In this document: positions 34,301 to 42,744 of the stretch, in pieces
Numbering within the stretch: position 1 is the stretch's first letter
Layout of the letters: each line of letters opens with the position of its first letter
From: Micromonospora inositola
GTDB taxonomy: Bacteria; Actinomycetota; Actinomycetes; Mycobacteriales; Micromonosporaceae
Reading direction: 5' to 3'
NCBI RefSeq assembly: GCF_900090285.1
Contig: NZ_LT607754.1
Location: 4,800,001-4,864,000 of the forward strand
DNA: 64,000 nucleotides
The notes under the pieces: generated by a model
The model's input: only the letters and a program-made list of their open reading frames with translations
Told to the model about the DNA's origin: nothing
Database searches by the model: none
Translations under genes and position numbers: made by a program

Positions 34301-34489
34301 GCGGAAGCGGCGCAGGACGGTGTCGTCGTCGAGCAGGTGGGACTGGATGACCTTGACGGCGACCAGCTCCGCGGTGCGTGATCGACCGAGGTAGACCTTC
34401 CCCATGCCGCCCGCGCCCAACTCGGCGAGGATCTCGTATCGCCGGTTACGGCCGATCCAGCGCGGGTCCCGGCTCGTCAGTGCTCGCAC
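31331..34489 (-). CDS. Protein kinase - RelE-like - UvrD helicase fusion
   Basis: A 1052-residue three-part protein. Residues 17-285 form a Ser/Thr kinase (GAGGMGKVYLGR, VAVKV, HRDLKPSN at 138-145, DLG in place of DFG, APE-like MPPEQ). Residues 350-450 resemble a RelE/ParE toxin fold (LQSAEKEILKLSRADVGAVY, GGDRLWSARVNADLRAILLH). Residues 575-1045 form a UvrD/Rep-type SF1 helicase (Walker A SGGPGTGKTIVALHR, Walker B IVVDEAQDLSTAHW, later GTMHRFKGLEYRRMI and VAATRARDDLVIS). The RelE-UvrD pairing exists as a stand-alone protein; the added kinase is unusual. GTG 34489 overlaps the frame at 34477. DLG may lower but need not abolish kinase activity. Confidence 0.87.
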   Translation of the reverse strand: MRALTSRDPRWIGRNRRYEILAELGAGGMGKVYLGRSRTAELVAVKVIQSHLLDDDTVLRRFRAEIAHLRRAQGLRVAHYRGCELNRDNPWLAVEYVPGSTLRRYVADNGVLDGAATAALGAMLAEGLETIHGAGLLHRDLKPSNVMLGPDSPRIIDLGLAVLRERDDRLTQLGHAVGTVAYMPPEQAVGETELTEAVDVYALGATLLYASTRRHPYPQATPLVLTGWITDPAHSPDLTGVPRDLDPLLTAMLAHHPGARPGVADLIAEFSRIVEAHPGGFAAVRRRLQDHTPAEPLPESLRSVAVTDETDPWPEGPTELVITGTSVRAPRTTVHHGPPTPSKEQPMTTGGRLRVLQSAEKEILKLSRADVGAVYEFQHKFRSNPENPGLRLKQLKGGDRLWSARVNADLRAILLHIADREYLLVDVKHRGEVYEELDRYAYRVNRVTGALEVVDLEPVPDTVLVDVLPPEAPPLFDDHADTVLLDLGVAEPLLPRIRSLRTEDELLELVEGAPQLTADVLLSLYDGMHVEDVRRLITEPVRVTEQVDPDDLAAALVRPATQVTSDDKALQAVLSESFESWQVFLHPTQRRLVDRATSGPTRVSGGPGTGKTIVALHRVAHLAAGLKPGDGRILLTTFSRNLAVDLRSRLESLAGVEALQHVDVINIDRLARRIATQSPDDAGRTLVDDHRITDYWRAFLGREDSDWTPEFLSAEWTQVVLGQMLDSGDEYATARRPGRGRPLSRPDRARIWELCRRFEEWTAEQGVWTHAQIAVHAARAEQARTRRPGTAARYRHIVVDEAQDLSTAHWRLLRCMAPAGPDDLFVVGDTHQRIYDNRVSLSRLGIDIRGRSHRLTLNYRTTRQILATALELMSGERYDDMNGATDTLDGYRSLLSGGHPALRRAADWPQEMDLIRRQLKAWGDESDGSVAICVPTHDLAADLAARLSADGVDVVEVGSDGPVRTGGVHLGTMHRFKGLEYRRMIIAGVREGLVPHQRINGFRESDPTRYQRERQRYRSLLFVAATRARDDLVISWHATPSPFLTHRQVTGA

Positions 34490-34908
34490 TCGGTTCCTCG
34501 CCCCCCGTCGACCGACCGCTCATCGAGCGTCTGCGGTTCGCCGCTCGGTGAGGTTCCCGCCGAGCAGTCTCCTGTATCCGTCGTTGGCGAGGACACCGCC
34601 CCGCTACAGGTCGTGTGCGGGGCATGGCGCACTCCCCCCGCGCGGCGAGCGGCCACGCCGGCCTCCGGACCCCGGATGCCCGAGGTGGTTGCATCCCCCG
34701 GTCCCTCGGGACGGTTGTCACGGTGAGACGATACGGCGGCCTCGCTCGCGAGATCGAGGTCCTCCTGTGCAGGTCGCGGGCTTCTGGGGGTCTTACAGCG
34801 GGGTGGCCGGTCCTCACGGCTGGCGGGAGTGGCGCCGCTGCGAGATGCTCGGTGAGGCATGCGCCGGCCCCCGCTTGTCAGTTCGGGCCAGTGGGGCCTG
34901 GACCGCAT
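34477..34908 (-). CDS. Possible 143-residue protein upstream of the kinase-helicase
   Basis: ATG 34908 is preceded by GAGGAGG at seven bases and by a -10-like TAGTAT (34939-34944 on this strand). Its stop overlaps the GTG start of the fusion gene by 13 bases. The product is Arg/Ser/Pro-rich and low in complexity (MRSRPHWPELTSGGRRMPHR at its start), with no known domain. The translation signals are good but the sequence is not protein-like, so it may be a leader frame that couples translation. Confidence 0.35.
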   Translation of the reverse strand: MRSRPHWPELTSGGRRMPHRASRSGATPASREDRPPRCKTPRSPRPAQEDLDLASEAAVSSHRDNRPEGPGDATTSGIRGPEAGVAARRAGGVRHAPHTTCSGAVSSPTTDTGDCSAGTSPSGEPQTLDERSVDGGRGTECEH

Positions 34909-35225
34909 CGTGCGCCTCCTCGGTGGACTGCCACCGCCATACTAGCGGTGTTTACACACGCGGCCCGAAATTCTTCTGTTGACTTGGTTCACAGCCGGGT
35001 TTAAAGTGAGCGCCAGCCGCGACGGAAGGCGGTCCTCCCACCCGGTCGAGCCGCTGAAACGACACGGGGCGCACTCGCCTGCCGGTCGAGCGGAGCGTGT
35101 CGGTGCGAAGGACGAGAGGTCAGTCTGACCGCGGCGTGGTCGGGCGAACAAGCACGCAGCTCCGACCGGGCCGGCCGAGACCGCGCGCCCGGGGCGGGGC
35201 ACTCGAGGCACGGTGGGGAGCTGGT
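34909..35225. promoter_or_regulatory. Divergent promoter region of the two island operons
   Basis: Plus strand: TTGACT (34979-34984), a 17-base spacer and TAAAGT (35002-35007), a good promoter for the UvrD-DrmA operon. Minus strand: TAGTAT (complement of 34939-34944) as a -10 for the kinase operon. Between them, TGTTTACA at 34949-34956 (TGTAAACA on the other strand) is placed to affect both directions. The plus transcript would have a leader of about 210 bases if translation begins at 35226. Confidence 0.5.
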
Positions 35226-37085
35226 GTGGGCGGACTCATAGACGACGTGGGGCATCCGGTGAGCGCGGGCCGAGCCGGTGAGGATCAGGCGACCACAGAG
35301 CAGCGGCAGGTCGTTGACCAGCCGTGGGACGCCCGCACGCTGGTGATCGCCCCCGCGGGCACCGGCAAGACGTTCACGCTGGTCCAGCGTCTGGACCGGC
35401 TGTCGGCGCTGGGTCTCGACGCCGACGAGGTGTTGGTGCTGTCGTTCTCCCGCGCCGCCGTGCAGGAGTTGGAGCGGCGCTCCAGCCGATCCACCGGCGC
35501 AGGCCGTTTCGTCAAACCCCGCACCTTCGACGCCTGGGCGTTGGAGCTGTTGACTCAGACCTACGCAGGGGAGTGGCAGCTGCTCGGCTTCGACGAGCGG
35601 ATCCGCACGGCGACCGAGGCGATCCTCGCCGGGGACGCCGAGGAGTTCCTCGACGGTCTGCGGCACGTGATGCTCGACGAGGTCCAGGACCTGGTGGGCG
35701 ACCGCCGACGACTCGTGCAGGCGCTGCTCGAGGCCCTGGACACCGGTTTCACCGCCGTCGGTGATCCCGCCCAGGCCGTCTACGACTTCCAGTCCCGCGG
35801 CGGGCGCGACACCGGTGACGTCTTCTCGTGGCTGCGGGGCCGCTACCGAGACGACCTGGTCGAGCTGTCGCTGACCCGCGACTTCCGGGCCGTGACCCCG
35901 CGCCCGGCGGGACTGCTCGCGTGCGGGGAGGCGCTGCGGTCACAGACCGGGATCGTGGACCCCCGGCAGATCGCCTCGTCCATGCGGCGCGAGCTGCTCG
36001 ACGTGCAGACGGCCGGGGCGTTGCAGGACATCGTCACCGGTTTCTCCTATCTTGACGGGGACTGCGCGGTGCTGTGCCGCGACAACGGTCAGGCACTGGA
36101 GGTCTCCGCGGTCCTGCACGCCGCCGGTGTCGCGCACCAGCTGCAGCGCCGATCCGGCGACGACCTCAACCCCCGCTGGTTGCTGGAGCTGTTCGGTAGC
36201 GGGTCCGCGCTCAGCGTCACCCACGACGAGTTCCTCGCCGCCTGCGGTCTGGACGCCGACACCGCGGAGTCGGCCTGGCAGGCCCTGCGGGCGCTCGGGC
36301 GCGGTCGTGACCGCATCGATCTGGCCCGGTTGCGTGCCCTGATCGCCGCACGCGGCATCGGTCGCCTGCGGCTGCCCGCACCGGCGGTCGCGGTGACGGT
36401 ATCCTCGCTGCACCGGGCGAAGGGTCTGGAGTTCGACCGGGTGTTCCTGCTCGACAGCGACCCCCGCGACGACGAGGACCCGCTGGAGCAGGCCCGGCTG
36501 ACGTACATGGCCATGACCCGGTCGCGTAGGGAACTGTTCCGGCTCGAGGCGCTGCCCGCCCGGGGACGGGTGTACCGCAGGAAGTCCGCAGAGTCCGGGC
36601 GGTGGGGGCTGGCTATGCACGGCCGCACCGTGAGTCGGCGTCCCTTCCTGGGGATGGCCGTCGAAGGGCAGGACGTCGACCACGAGTTCCCGGCCGGTGT
36701 GCGCGGCTTCAGCGACGACCCCGCCGCCCTGCAGCGGTACCTGGCCGACGTGGTCCGGCCGGGCGACGAGGTGCGGATGGCGGTGCTCGCCCGCGACGTC
36801 GACGACTGCCCCGTACCGCTGTACGGCGCCGAACACCGGGGCCGCTTCATCGCCGTCATGTCGCGGGCGTTCCGAGAGGCGATGGGCAGGCATCTGGGCG
36901 GCCGCACGGCCGGGGACCGTCGGAGCTGGCCGGCGACGATCACCGACTGCCGTGTCGAGGCGGTCGAGGTGGCCGCGGGCAGTACCGCGGCGGGCGCCCG
37001 TGCGGGTCTGGGCGAGCATGGGGTCTGGCTGGCTCCGCGGATCAGCGGCCTGAGCCGTTTCCACTACGAGAAGGCAGAAGGGTGA
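35226..37085 (+). CDS. UvrD-like SF1 helicase
   Basis: About 619 residues. It has Walker A APAGTGKTFTLVQRL, motif Ia VLVLSFSRAAVQELERRS, Walker B HVMLDEVQDLVGDRRRL, the DPAQAVYDF motif, and later VSSLHRAKGLEFDRVFLLDS and YMAMTRSRRELFRL. It is shorter than UvrD and ends in a helicase-independent tail with no nuclease motif that I can see. GTG 35226 is chosen because GGGGAG lies five bases upstream and it begins near the domain; an in-frame GTG at 35097 would add 43 basic residues. It is the first gene of a five-gene operon; the next start follows after seven bases. Confidence 0.85.
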   Translation: MGGLIDDVGHPVSAGRAGEDQATTEQRQVVDQPWDARTLVIAPAGTGKTFTLVQRLDRLSALGLDADEVLVLSFSRAAVQELERRSSRSTGAGRFVKPRTFDAWALELLTQTYAGEWQLLGFDERIRTATEAILAGDAEEFLDGLRHVMLDEVQDLVGDRRRLVQALLEALDTGFTAVGDPAQAVYDFQSRGGRDTGDVFSWLRGRYRDDLVELSLTRDFRAVTPRPAGLLACGEALRSQTGIVDPRQIASSMRRELLDVQTAGALQDIVTGFSYLDGDCAVLCRDNGQALEVSAVLHAAGVAHQLQRRSGDDLNPRWLLELFGSGSALSVTHDEFLAACGLDADTAESAWQALRALGRGRDRIDLARLRALIAARGIGRLRLPAPAVAVTVSSLHRAKGLEFDRVFLLDSDPRDDEDPLEQARLTYMAMTRSRRELFRLEALPARGRVYRRKSAESGRWGLAMHGRTVSRRPFLGMAVEGQDVDHEFPAGVRGFSDDPAALQRYLADVVRPGDEVRMAVLARDVDDCPVPLYGAEHRGRFIAVMSRAFREAMGRHLGGRTAGDRRSWPATITDCRVEAVEVAAGSTAAGARAGLGEHGVWLAPRISGLSRFHYEKAEG

Positions 37086-37092
37086 ATCGCCG

Positions 37093-40000
37093 GTGAGCGG
37101 TTTCGACGAACACTACGGGTTCCGTGACGAACTGACCCGACGACTCGTGCTGGACCTGCTCGGGCCCGCAGACGGCGACGAGGAGATCCTGACCGATCCA
37201 CCGGTCAACAGCTACCTGACCGGGGTGCTGTTCCCGCAGCGCGACATCGAACTGCGGATCGAGGACGTGGCCGAGTCGGACGTGGACCTGGCCTCCGCCC
37301 GGCTCGACACCGACGAACGACCCGACACCGGCGTGTCGATGGCCAACGTGCAGAGCCCGTCCTCGATGGGGCTGACGTTCGTGGCGGACCCCCGCGCCGG
37401 CGGCCTCGAGGTGCGGGTCGCCGCCGGTGTGTACGAGCCGATCGACGAGGCGGGGCGCCCGGCCGAGGCGCAGTCGGAGGCGGCGCGCTCCACCGAGGAG
37501 TCGGACGTGCGGTGGCGCCGGCACGGCGTGTCGGTGCCGGCGATCCCGCTGGACCCGACCCGGACCGGCGCCGACACGGTGCAGGCGGCGCCCGGGCTCG
37601 AGGTGCGCACCCTGGTGCGGCCCGCCGACGAGCGAGGCTTCGTGACCGTCACCGTCACCCTCGTCGACGTCCACGTCGCCGCCGGGGCGATGCGCGACCC
37701 GTACTGCTTCTTCCAATGCGAGCTGGCGGTGGCCTCGCAGGGCACCGTACCGGCGATCATCCAACAGTCGGCGCCGGTCGTCGGCGACGACCAGGAGACG
37801 CTGCTGGCCGAACTGCTCTACCGGCACGCCCCGTCGTTCGCCACCGGACACGGCTGCGCGGGCGAATGGAGCGATCCCGTCGAGCCGGACGGCGCCGGCC
37901 TGCCCCGGCGGGTGGCCGAGGTGCGCTCGTCGTTCGTGCCGTCGTTCGACGTGCTGCTGTCGGAGTCCAACAGCGGCATCGACGCCTCCGGCCTCGGCAT
38001 GTGGGCGCTGGCCACCGGCGACCGTGACGACGTCGTCGGCCGGCTGCGGACGCTGCTGTCCGGATACGGGGAGTGGGTTCGGGACCTGCAGGACCGGGCC
38101 GCGGCGTTGGCCGACACGCCCCACGGCGGCGTCGCCGCCGAGCAGGCGCGGCTGTGCGCCACGGCGCACGACCGGATGGTGGCGGGCATCGACCTGCTCG
38201 CCCGCGACGCGCAGGTGCTGCGAGCCTTCCAGCTGGCCAACCGGGCCATGGCGCTGCAACGCGCCCGCACGCTGCACCTGCGCGACCGGACCGCGGCCCT
38301 GGACCTGACGGCCGGGCGGTGGTATCCGTTCCAACTCGGCTTCATCCTGCTGTGCCTACAGGGGATCGCCGATCCCGACCACGAGGACCGGCAGGTCGCC
38401 GATCTGCTGTGGTTCCCCACGGGTGGCGGCAAGACCGAGGCGTATCTGGGGCTGGTCGCCTTCACCGTCTTCCTGCGCCGCCTGCGCCGGGGCGACGGTG
38501 GCGCCGGGGTGACCGTCCTGATGCGCTACACGCTGCGGCTGCTCACCCTGCAGCAGTTCGAGCGCGCCGCGACGCTGATCTGCGCGATGGACCGGATCAG
38601 ACACGACGAGCCGGACCTGGGCGCCGAGGAGGTGTCGATCGGCATGTGGGTGGGCGCCAGCGCCACCCCGAACGACCTCGACGACGCCGAGGCGGCGCTG
38701 CGCAAGCTGCGCAACCAGGAGACCCTGCGCGAGAAGAACCCGGTCCAGCTGCGGCGCTGCCCCTGGTGCGGGATCGAGATCGACGCGGTCCACTACCGGG
38801 TCGATCGCCGCATCACCAGGATGGTCGTCGCGTGCGGTAACGACGAGTGCGAGTTCGGCGACGGTCTGCCGGTGCACCTGGTCGACGAGGCGGTGTACGC
38901 GTACCGCCCGACGCTGATCATCGCCACGGTGGACAAGTTCGCCCAGATGGCGTGGAAGCCGGAGCCGGCGGCGTTGTTCAACCGGGTCGGCGCGCCGGCG
39001 GACACACCGCCTCCGGAGCTGATCATCCAGGACGAGCTGCACCTGATCTCGGGTCCGCTGGGAACCCTGGTCGGGTTGTACGAGTCCGCTCTCGACATCG
39101 CCTGCGACCGGCCCAAGGTGGTCGCGTCGACGGCGACGATCCGGCGGGCCCGGGAACAGGGCAAGGCGCTTTTCGACCGGGACGTGCACCAGTTCCCGCC
39201 GTCCGGGCTCGACGCCCGTGACTCGTGGTTCGCGGTGCAGGCGCCGGCGGACCGTAAGCCGACGCGTCGCTACGTCGGCCTGTTCGCGCCGGGAACCAGC
39301 CAGGCGACGCTGCTGGTACGGGCGTACGCCGCCCTGCTGCATCACGCCGCGCAGATCGACGCCAAGGACGAGGTCCGGGACGCCTACTGGACGCTGGTCG
39401 GCTACTTCAACAGTCTGCGCCTGTTGGCGGCTGCGGAACTGCAGGTCAACGACGACGTGGTGCTGCGGTTGCAGCGCCTGGCCGGAGAGGGCGAGGGCGA
39501 GCCGCGTGAGGTGGAGACCCGCGAGTTGACCAGCCGGGCCAACGCAAGCGAGATCCCGCGCCTGCTGCGCCAGCTCGACGTGCCGTACGGGCAGCCCGAT
39601 GCGCTGGACGTCATGCTGGCCACGAACATGATCTCGGTCGGGGTGGACGTGGACCGTCTCGGACTCATGGCGGTCACCGGTCAGCCGCAGACGACCGCCG
39701 AGTACATCCAGGCCACCAGCCGGGTGGGGCGCAAGCACCCCGGGATCGTGGTGATGCTCTACAACGCCGCACGTTCGCGCGACCGTTCGCACTACGAGAA
39801 CTTCCGCTCGTATCACTCGGCGCTGTACCGGCAGGTGGAGTCGACCAGCGTCACGCCGTTCTCCGCCCGTGCCCGGGACCGGGCGCTGCACGCGGCGCTG
39901 ATCAGCGCCGTGCGCATGACGGTCGCGGACGCCCGTGACAACGACGCCGCCGGGAACCTGGACATGTTCGAGGCCGATCTGAGGGACCTGGCCGACCGGA

Positions 40001-40275
40001 TCCTGGAGCGGGTGCGCCGGGTCGCTCCCGACGAGGTGCAGGCGACCGCCGAACACCTCGACGACATCATCCGACGCTGGGTCGGGATGGTCGACTGGAA
40101 CAGCGGCTTGAAGTACCGGGTCAACAGGAGTCCGAACGACCCCAGAGCCCGCCCGGAGAACTCGGCGCTGCTGTGCACCTTCGAGGACGACGACCTGCCG
40201 CTTTCCTTCGAGACGATGAACAGTCTCCGCGACGTCGACGTGGAGACCAGCCTGTTCCCACGAGAGGGGCGATAA
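37093..40275 (+). CDS. drmA: DrmA-like SF2 helicase
   Basis: A 1060-residue helicase of the DISARM DrmA type. Motif I is DLLWFPTGGGKTEAYLGL near residue 441. A zinc-binding insertion follows (RRCPWCGIEIDAVHYRVD with CGNDEC). The DEAD-box position reads IIQDELHLISGPLGTL near 647. The C-terminal helicase motifs are TNMISVGVDVDRLGLM and EYIQATSRVGR. The N-terminal 400 residues are DrmA-type and helical. The DELH variant and the CPWC insert separate this family from other SF2 helicases. It is followed after two bases by DrmB, the normal DISARM order; in DISARM the pair forms the core that recognises incoming DNA. Confidence 0.88.
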   Translation: MSGFDEHYGFRDELTRRLVLDLLGPADGDEEILTDPPVNSYLTGVLFPQRDIELRIEDVAESDVDLASARLDTDERPDTGVSMANVQSPSSMGLTFVADPRAGGLEVRVAAGVYEPIDEAGRPAEAQSEAARSTEESDVRWRRHGVSVPAIPLDPTRTGADTVQAAPGLEVRTLVRPADERGFVTVTVTLVDVHVAAGAMRDPYCFFQCELAVASQGTVPAIIQQSAPVVGDDQETLLAELLYRHAPSFATGHGCAGEWSDPVEPDGAGLPRRVAEVRSSFVPSFDVLLSESNSGIDASGLGMWALATGDRDDVVGRLRTLLSGYGEWVRDLQDRAAALADTPHGGVAAEQARLCATAHDRMVAGIDLLARDAQVLRAFQLANRAMALQRARTLHLRDRTAALDLTAGRWYPFQLGFILLCLQGIADPDHEDRQVADLLWFPTGGGKTEAYLGLVAFTVFLRRLRRGDGGAGVTVLMRYTLRLLTLQQFERAATLICAMDRIRHDEPDLGAEEVSIGMWVGASATPNDLDDAEAALRKLRNQETLREKNPVQLRRCPWCGIEIDAVHYRVDRRITRMVVACGNDECEFGDGLPVHLVDEAVYAYRPTLIIATVDKFAQMAWKPEPAALFNRVGAPADTPPPELIIQDELHLISGPLGTLVGLYESALDIACDRPKVVASTATIRRAREQGKALFDRDVHQFPPSGLDARDSWFAVQAPADRKPTRRYVGLFAPGTSQATLLVRAYAALLHHAAQIDAKDEVRDAYWTLVGYFNSLRLLAAAELQVNDDVVLRLQRLAGEGEGEPREVETRELTSRANASEIPRLLRQLDVPYGQPDALDVMLATNMISVGVDVDRLGLMAVTGQPQTTAEYIQATSRVGRKHPGIVVMLYNAARSRDRSHYENFRSYHSALYRQVESTSVTPFSARARDRALHAALISAVRMTVADARDNDAAGNLDMFEADLRDLADRILERVRRVAPDEVQATAEHLDDIIRRWVGMVDWNSGLKYRVNRSPNDPRARPENSALLCTFEDDDLPLSFETMNSLRDVDVETSLFPREGR

Positions 40276-40277
40276 GC

Positions 40278-42059
40278 ATGCCCGTACGCAGGCCGCAGCG
40301 GCCGACGCGGAGCGCACCGGCCAGAAAGCCGACGATCGGTAAGGCCCGTCGCGCCCAGATGATCACCACGTACGGCGTCGGATCGATGATCGCGATCGAC
40401 GAGGCCTCCTACATCGTGCTGGGCCTGGACAGCTGGCGGATCAACAATCGGGAGGAGACTAGCGAGCCGCGGCTGCAGCGTGCTTTGCGCGTCGACAAGC
40501 TCTACCTGCCGCCGGCGGAGAGCGAAGACTACGGTGCGGGCCTCAAGCGGTTCCCGGAGTTCTACACCTGTCACGAGTGCCGGCTGCTGCAGCCCTACGG
40601 GGGCTTCGGCGGCCGCGGCTCGACGTGCGCCTGCGGCGGCTCGCTCATCCCCAGCCGATTCGTGCTGGCCTGCGACGACGGGCATCTGGAGGACTTCCCC
40701 TACCGCAAGTGGGTGCACCGCGGATCTCCGGACGGTGCCGTGTCGTGCATGCGGGACCTCAAGATGGTGACCACGGGACGCACGGCGAGCCTGCGGTCCA
40801 TCCAGATCGAGTGCGGGTGCGGCCGCAAGGCGTCGATGGAGGGCGCGTTCCGGCGCAGCGAGCTGCGCAGACTGGGGATCCGCTGCTCGGGGGCGCGTCC
40901 GTGGCTGCGCGACGCGGGCAAGGTGGACTGCGCCCGACCGCCGCGGACCCTGCAACGCGGTTCCTCGGCGGCGTGGTTCGGCATGGTGCGTTCCTCGTTG
41001 GCGATCCCCCCGTGGTCGGAGAAGGTGCAGACGGCCATCGACCGCTATTACACGATGTGGCGCACGTCCAGCGATGAGGTCATCGCCCAGCAGGCGGAGG
41101 CCGTCGGCATCCTGAAGAGGGGCATCACCGGCACGCAGGTCGTCGACGCCGTGCGCAAGCGGGCGCGCTTCGAGGAGGAGGGGACCACCGCGGAGCCGGG
41201 CGACCTGGACGCCGAACTGCGCGCCGAGGAGTACGAGCAGCTGTGCACCGGCACCAGTGGTGACGAGGAGTACGACGACTTCGAGTGCCGCCCCGTCGAG
41301 GGTGATCCGCCGATGCCGCAGATCGGTCAGGTGATGAAGGTGACCCGGCTGCGGGAGGTGCGCGTGCTGCAGTCGTTCACCAGAGTGGAGCCGCCGAGCG
41401 CGGCGGACGCGGCCACCCGACACGCCGCGTTGACCGTGGGCGACCCGGAGTGGCTGCCGGCGATGGAGGTCATCGGGGAGGGCGTCTTCCTGCGGATCAG
41501 CGAGCCGCTGTTGCGGGAATGGGAGCAGCGTGAGGCCGTCGTCGACCGTGCCGGGCTGCTCATCGCCAACCACGCCGCCCTGCTTCGCCGGCGGGCGGAG
41601 GCCGCTGGTCGTCCCGCCCCGCCGACCCGGCTGACGGCGCGGGCGATCCTGCTGCACACCTTGGCGCACCTGCTGATCAACGAGTGGAGTCTGGACTCCG
41701 GATACTCTGCGTCGGCGATGCGCGAGCGGCTGTACACCGACGGTGAGACGGCCGGTCTGCTCATCTACACCGCCACCAGCGACTCCGCCGGCAGCCTCGG
41801 CGGCATCGTCCGCCAGGCGGACCCGGACCGTCTGGCCCGCACGCTGCGCTCGGCGCTGCGACGGGCTCAATGGTGCTCGGCGGACCCGCTGTGCATGGAG
41901 TCGGAGACCGGAGGGGCCGACAGCCTCAACCTCGCCGCCTGTCACGTGTGCAGCCTGCTGCCGGAGACCAGCTGCGAGCACAACAACACACTGTTGGACC
42001 GGGGTCTGCTGATCGGCTGGCCGACGCATCCCGACGGCGGGTTCTTCAGCGTCCGCTGA
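40278..42059 (+). CDS. drmB: DrmB-like DUF1998 protein
   Basis: A 593-residue protein. An N-terminal basic stretch leads into QMITTYGVGSMIAIDEASYI. Cys clusters follow (YTCHECRLLQPYGGFGGRG, STCACGGSL). The C-terminal DUF1998 domain has ILLHTLAHLLINEWSLDSGY, then SDSAGSLGGIVRQAD, CSADPLC and the closing zinc-binding CHVCSLLPETSCEHNNTLLD. These are the DrmB signatures. ATG 40278 is chosen because the upstream in-frame part overlaps drmA. DrmB is the partner of DrmA in DISARM; both are expected to act together on DNA in the cytosol. Confidence 0.88.
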   Translation: MPVRRPQRPTRSAPARKPTIGKARRAQMITTYGVGSMIAIDEASYIVLGLDSWRINNREETSEPRLQRALRVDKLYLPPAESEDYGAGLKRFPEFYTCHECRLLQPYGGFGGRGSTCACGGSLIPSRFVLACDDGHLEDFPYRKWVHRGSPDGAVSCMRDLKMVTTGRTASLRSIQIECGCGRKASMEGAFRRSELRRLGIRCSGARPWLRDAGKVDCARPPRTLQRGSSAAWFGMVRSSLAIPPWSEKVQTAIDRYYTMWRTSSDEVIAQQAEAVGILKRGITGTQVVDAVRKRARFEEEGTTAEPGDLDAELRAEEYEQLCTGTSGDEEYDDFECRPVEGDPPMPQIGQVMKVTRLREVRVLQSFTRVEPPSAADAATRHAALTVGDPEWLPAMEVIGEGVFLRISEPLLREWEQREAVVDRAGLLIANHAALLRRRAEAAGRPAPPTRLTARAILLHTLAHLLINEWSLDSGYSASAMRERLYTDGETAGLLIYTATSDSAGSLGGIVRQADPDRLARTLRSALRRAQWCSADPLCMESETGGADSLNLAACHVCSLLPETSCEHNNTLLDRGLLIGWPTHPDGGFFSVR

Positions 42060-42083
42060 CACGGTGAGAGGAAGGGGGAGGCT

Positions 42084-42740
42084 GTGTCGAGGAAGGCCGC
42101 GGTGTCGAGGAAGAACGTCGCCGATCACCTGGACGTGTTGGAACGCCGGCTGAGGGAGGCGCTGGACCTGGTACACCGGGCCCAGCGAACCGAGCAGACG
42201 GCCACCGGATGGTTGACGACCTCCGCGGACATCGGGCGTCTGGTCGCAGGCGAACGTGACGCCTTGAGCGGCGTTCGCCAGGAACTGCTGGGCGGGGCGC
42301 GCACGGCCGTCCTGGCGTACCTGCGGCAACGGGTCGGCCACGCGGTCACGGCGGGCGAGCTGGAGGGTGTCTCCGGGATCGAGGAGTGGACGCGTCGTAT
42401 CCGCGAACTGCGTGACCTCGGCTGGGACATCGAGGCGCTCGGCAGCGGGCCGGGGCGTTCCTACCGGCTCAGAGCCGACCAGCTGGACCGGTCGGTCGTC
42501 GACGACGACGCGCTGATCGCGCAGATCAGGGGTGGAAACCCCAAGGACCGCCTCATCGAATACCTCTTCCACGTCGCGCCCTGGCCGGTCGCCGCAGCCC
42601 GACTGGAACGCGTGGCGAGGTCGGCGGGGTGGCGCACCGACCTGCAGACGTTGATCGACGAGGGCTGGCTGATCCACAGCCACGAGGACGACCCGGAGAT
42701 CCCCCCGGGCTTCTACCGGCTCGCCCGCCTGGAGGACTGA
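42084..42740 (+). CDS. Winged-helix protein in the DrmC position
   Basis: A 218-residue protein. The N-terminus is a coiled coil (VADHLDVLERRLREALDLVH). The middle carries a winged helix (VLAYLRQRVGHAVTAGELEG, VSGIEEWTRRIRELRDLGWD, ending GPGRSYRL) of a type seen in restriction and HNH proteins. A second winged helix may follow (DRLIEYLFHVAPWPVAAARL). There is no HxK phospholipase D motif, so it is not DrmC although it occupies the same place after DrmB. It is a candidate DNA-recognition or regulatory subunit. GTG 42084 follows GGGGAGGC. Confidence 0.75.
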   Translation: MSRKAAVSRKNVADHLDVLERRLREALDLVHRAQRTEQTATGWLTTSADIGRLVAGERDALSGVRQELLGGARTAVLAYLRQRVGHAVTAGELEGVSGIEEWTRRIRELRDLGWDIEALGSGPGRSYRLRADQLDRSVVDDDALIAQIRGGNPKDRLIEYLFHVAPWPVAAARLERVARSAGWRTDLQTLIDEGWLIHSHEDDPEIPPGFYRLARLED

Positions 42741-42744
42741 GACC

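Noticed and set aside
31331..34489. Two separate genes (kinase and RelE-UvrD) instead of one fusion
   Set aside because: The frame is continuous and no stop occurs between the domains, although the internal Met at residue 347 could be an additional start.
35097..35225. GTG 35097 as the start of the UvrD-like gene
   Set aside because: It adds 43 Arg/Gly-rich residues without family resemblance; GTG 35226 has a ribosome binding site at the right distance.
42084..42740. DrmC (phospholipase D) candidate by position after DrmB
   Set aside because: No HxK motif pair is present; the sequence shows a winged helix instead.
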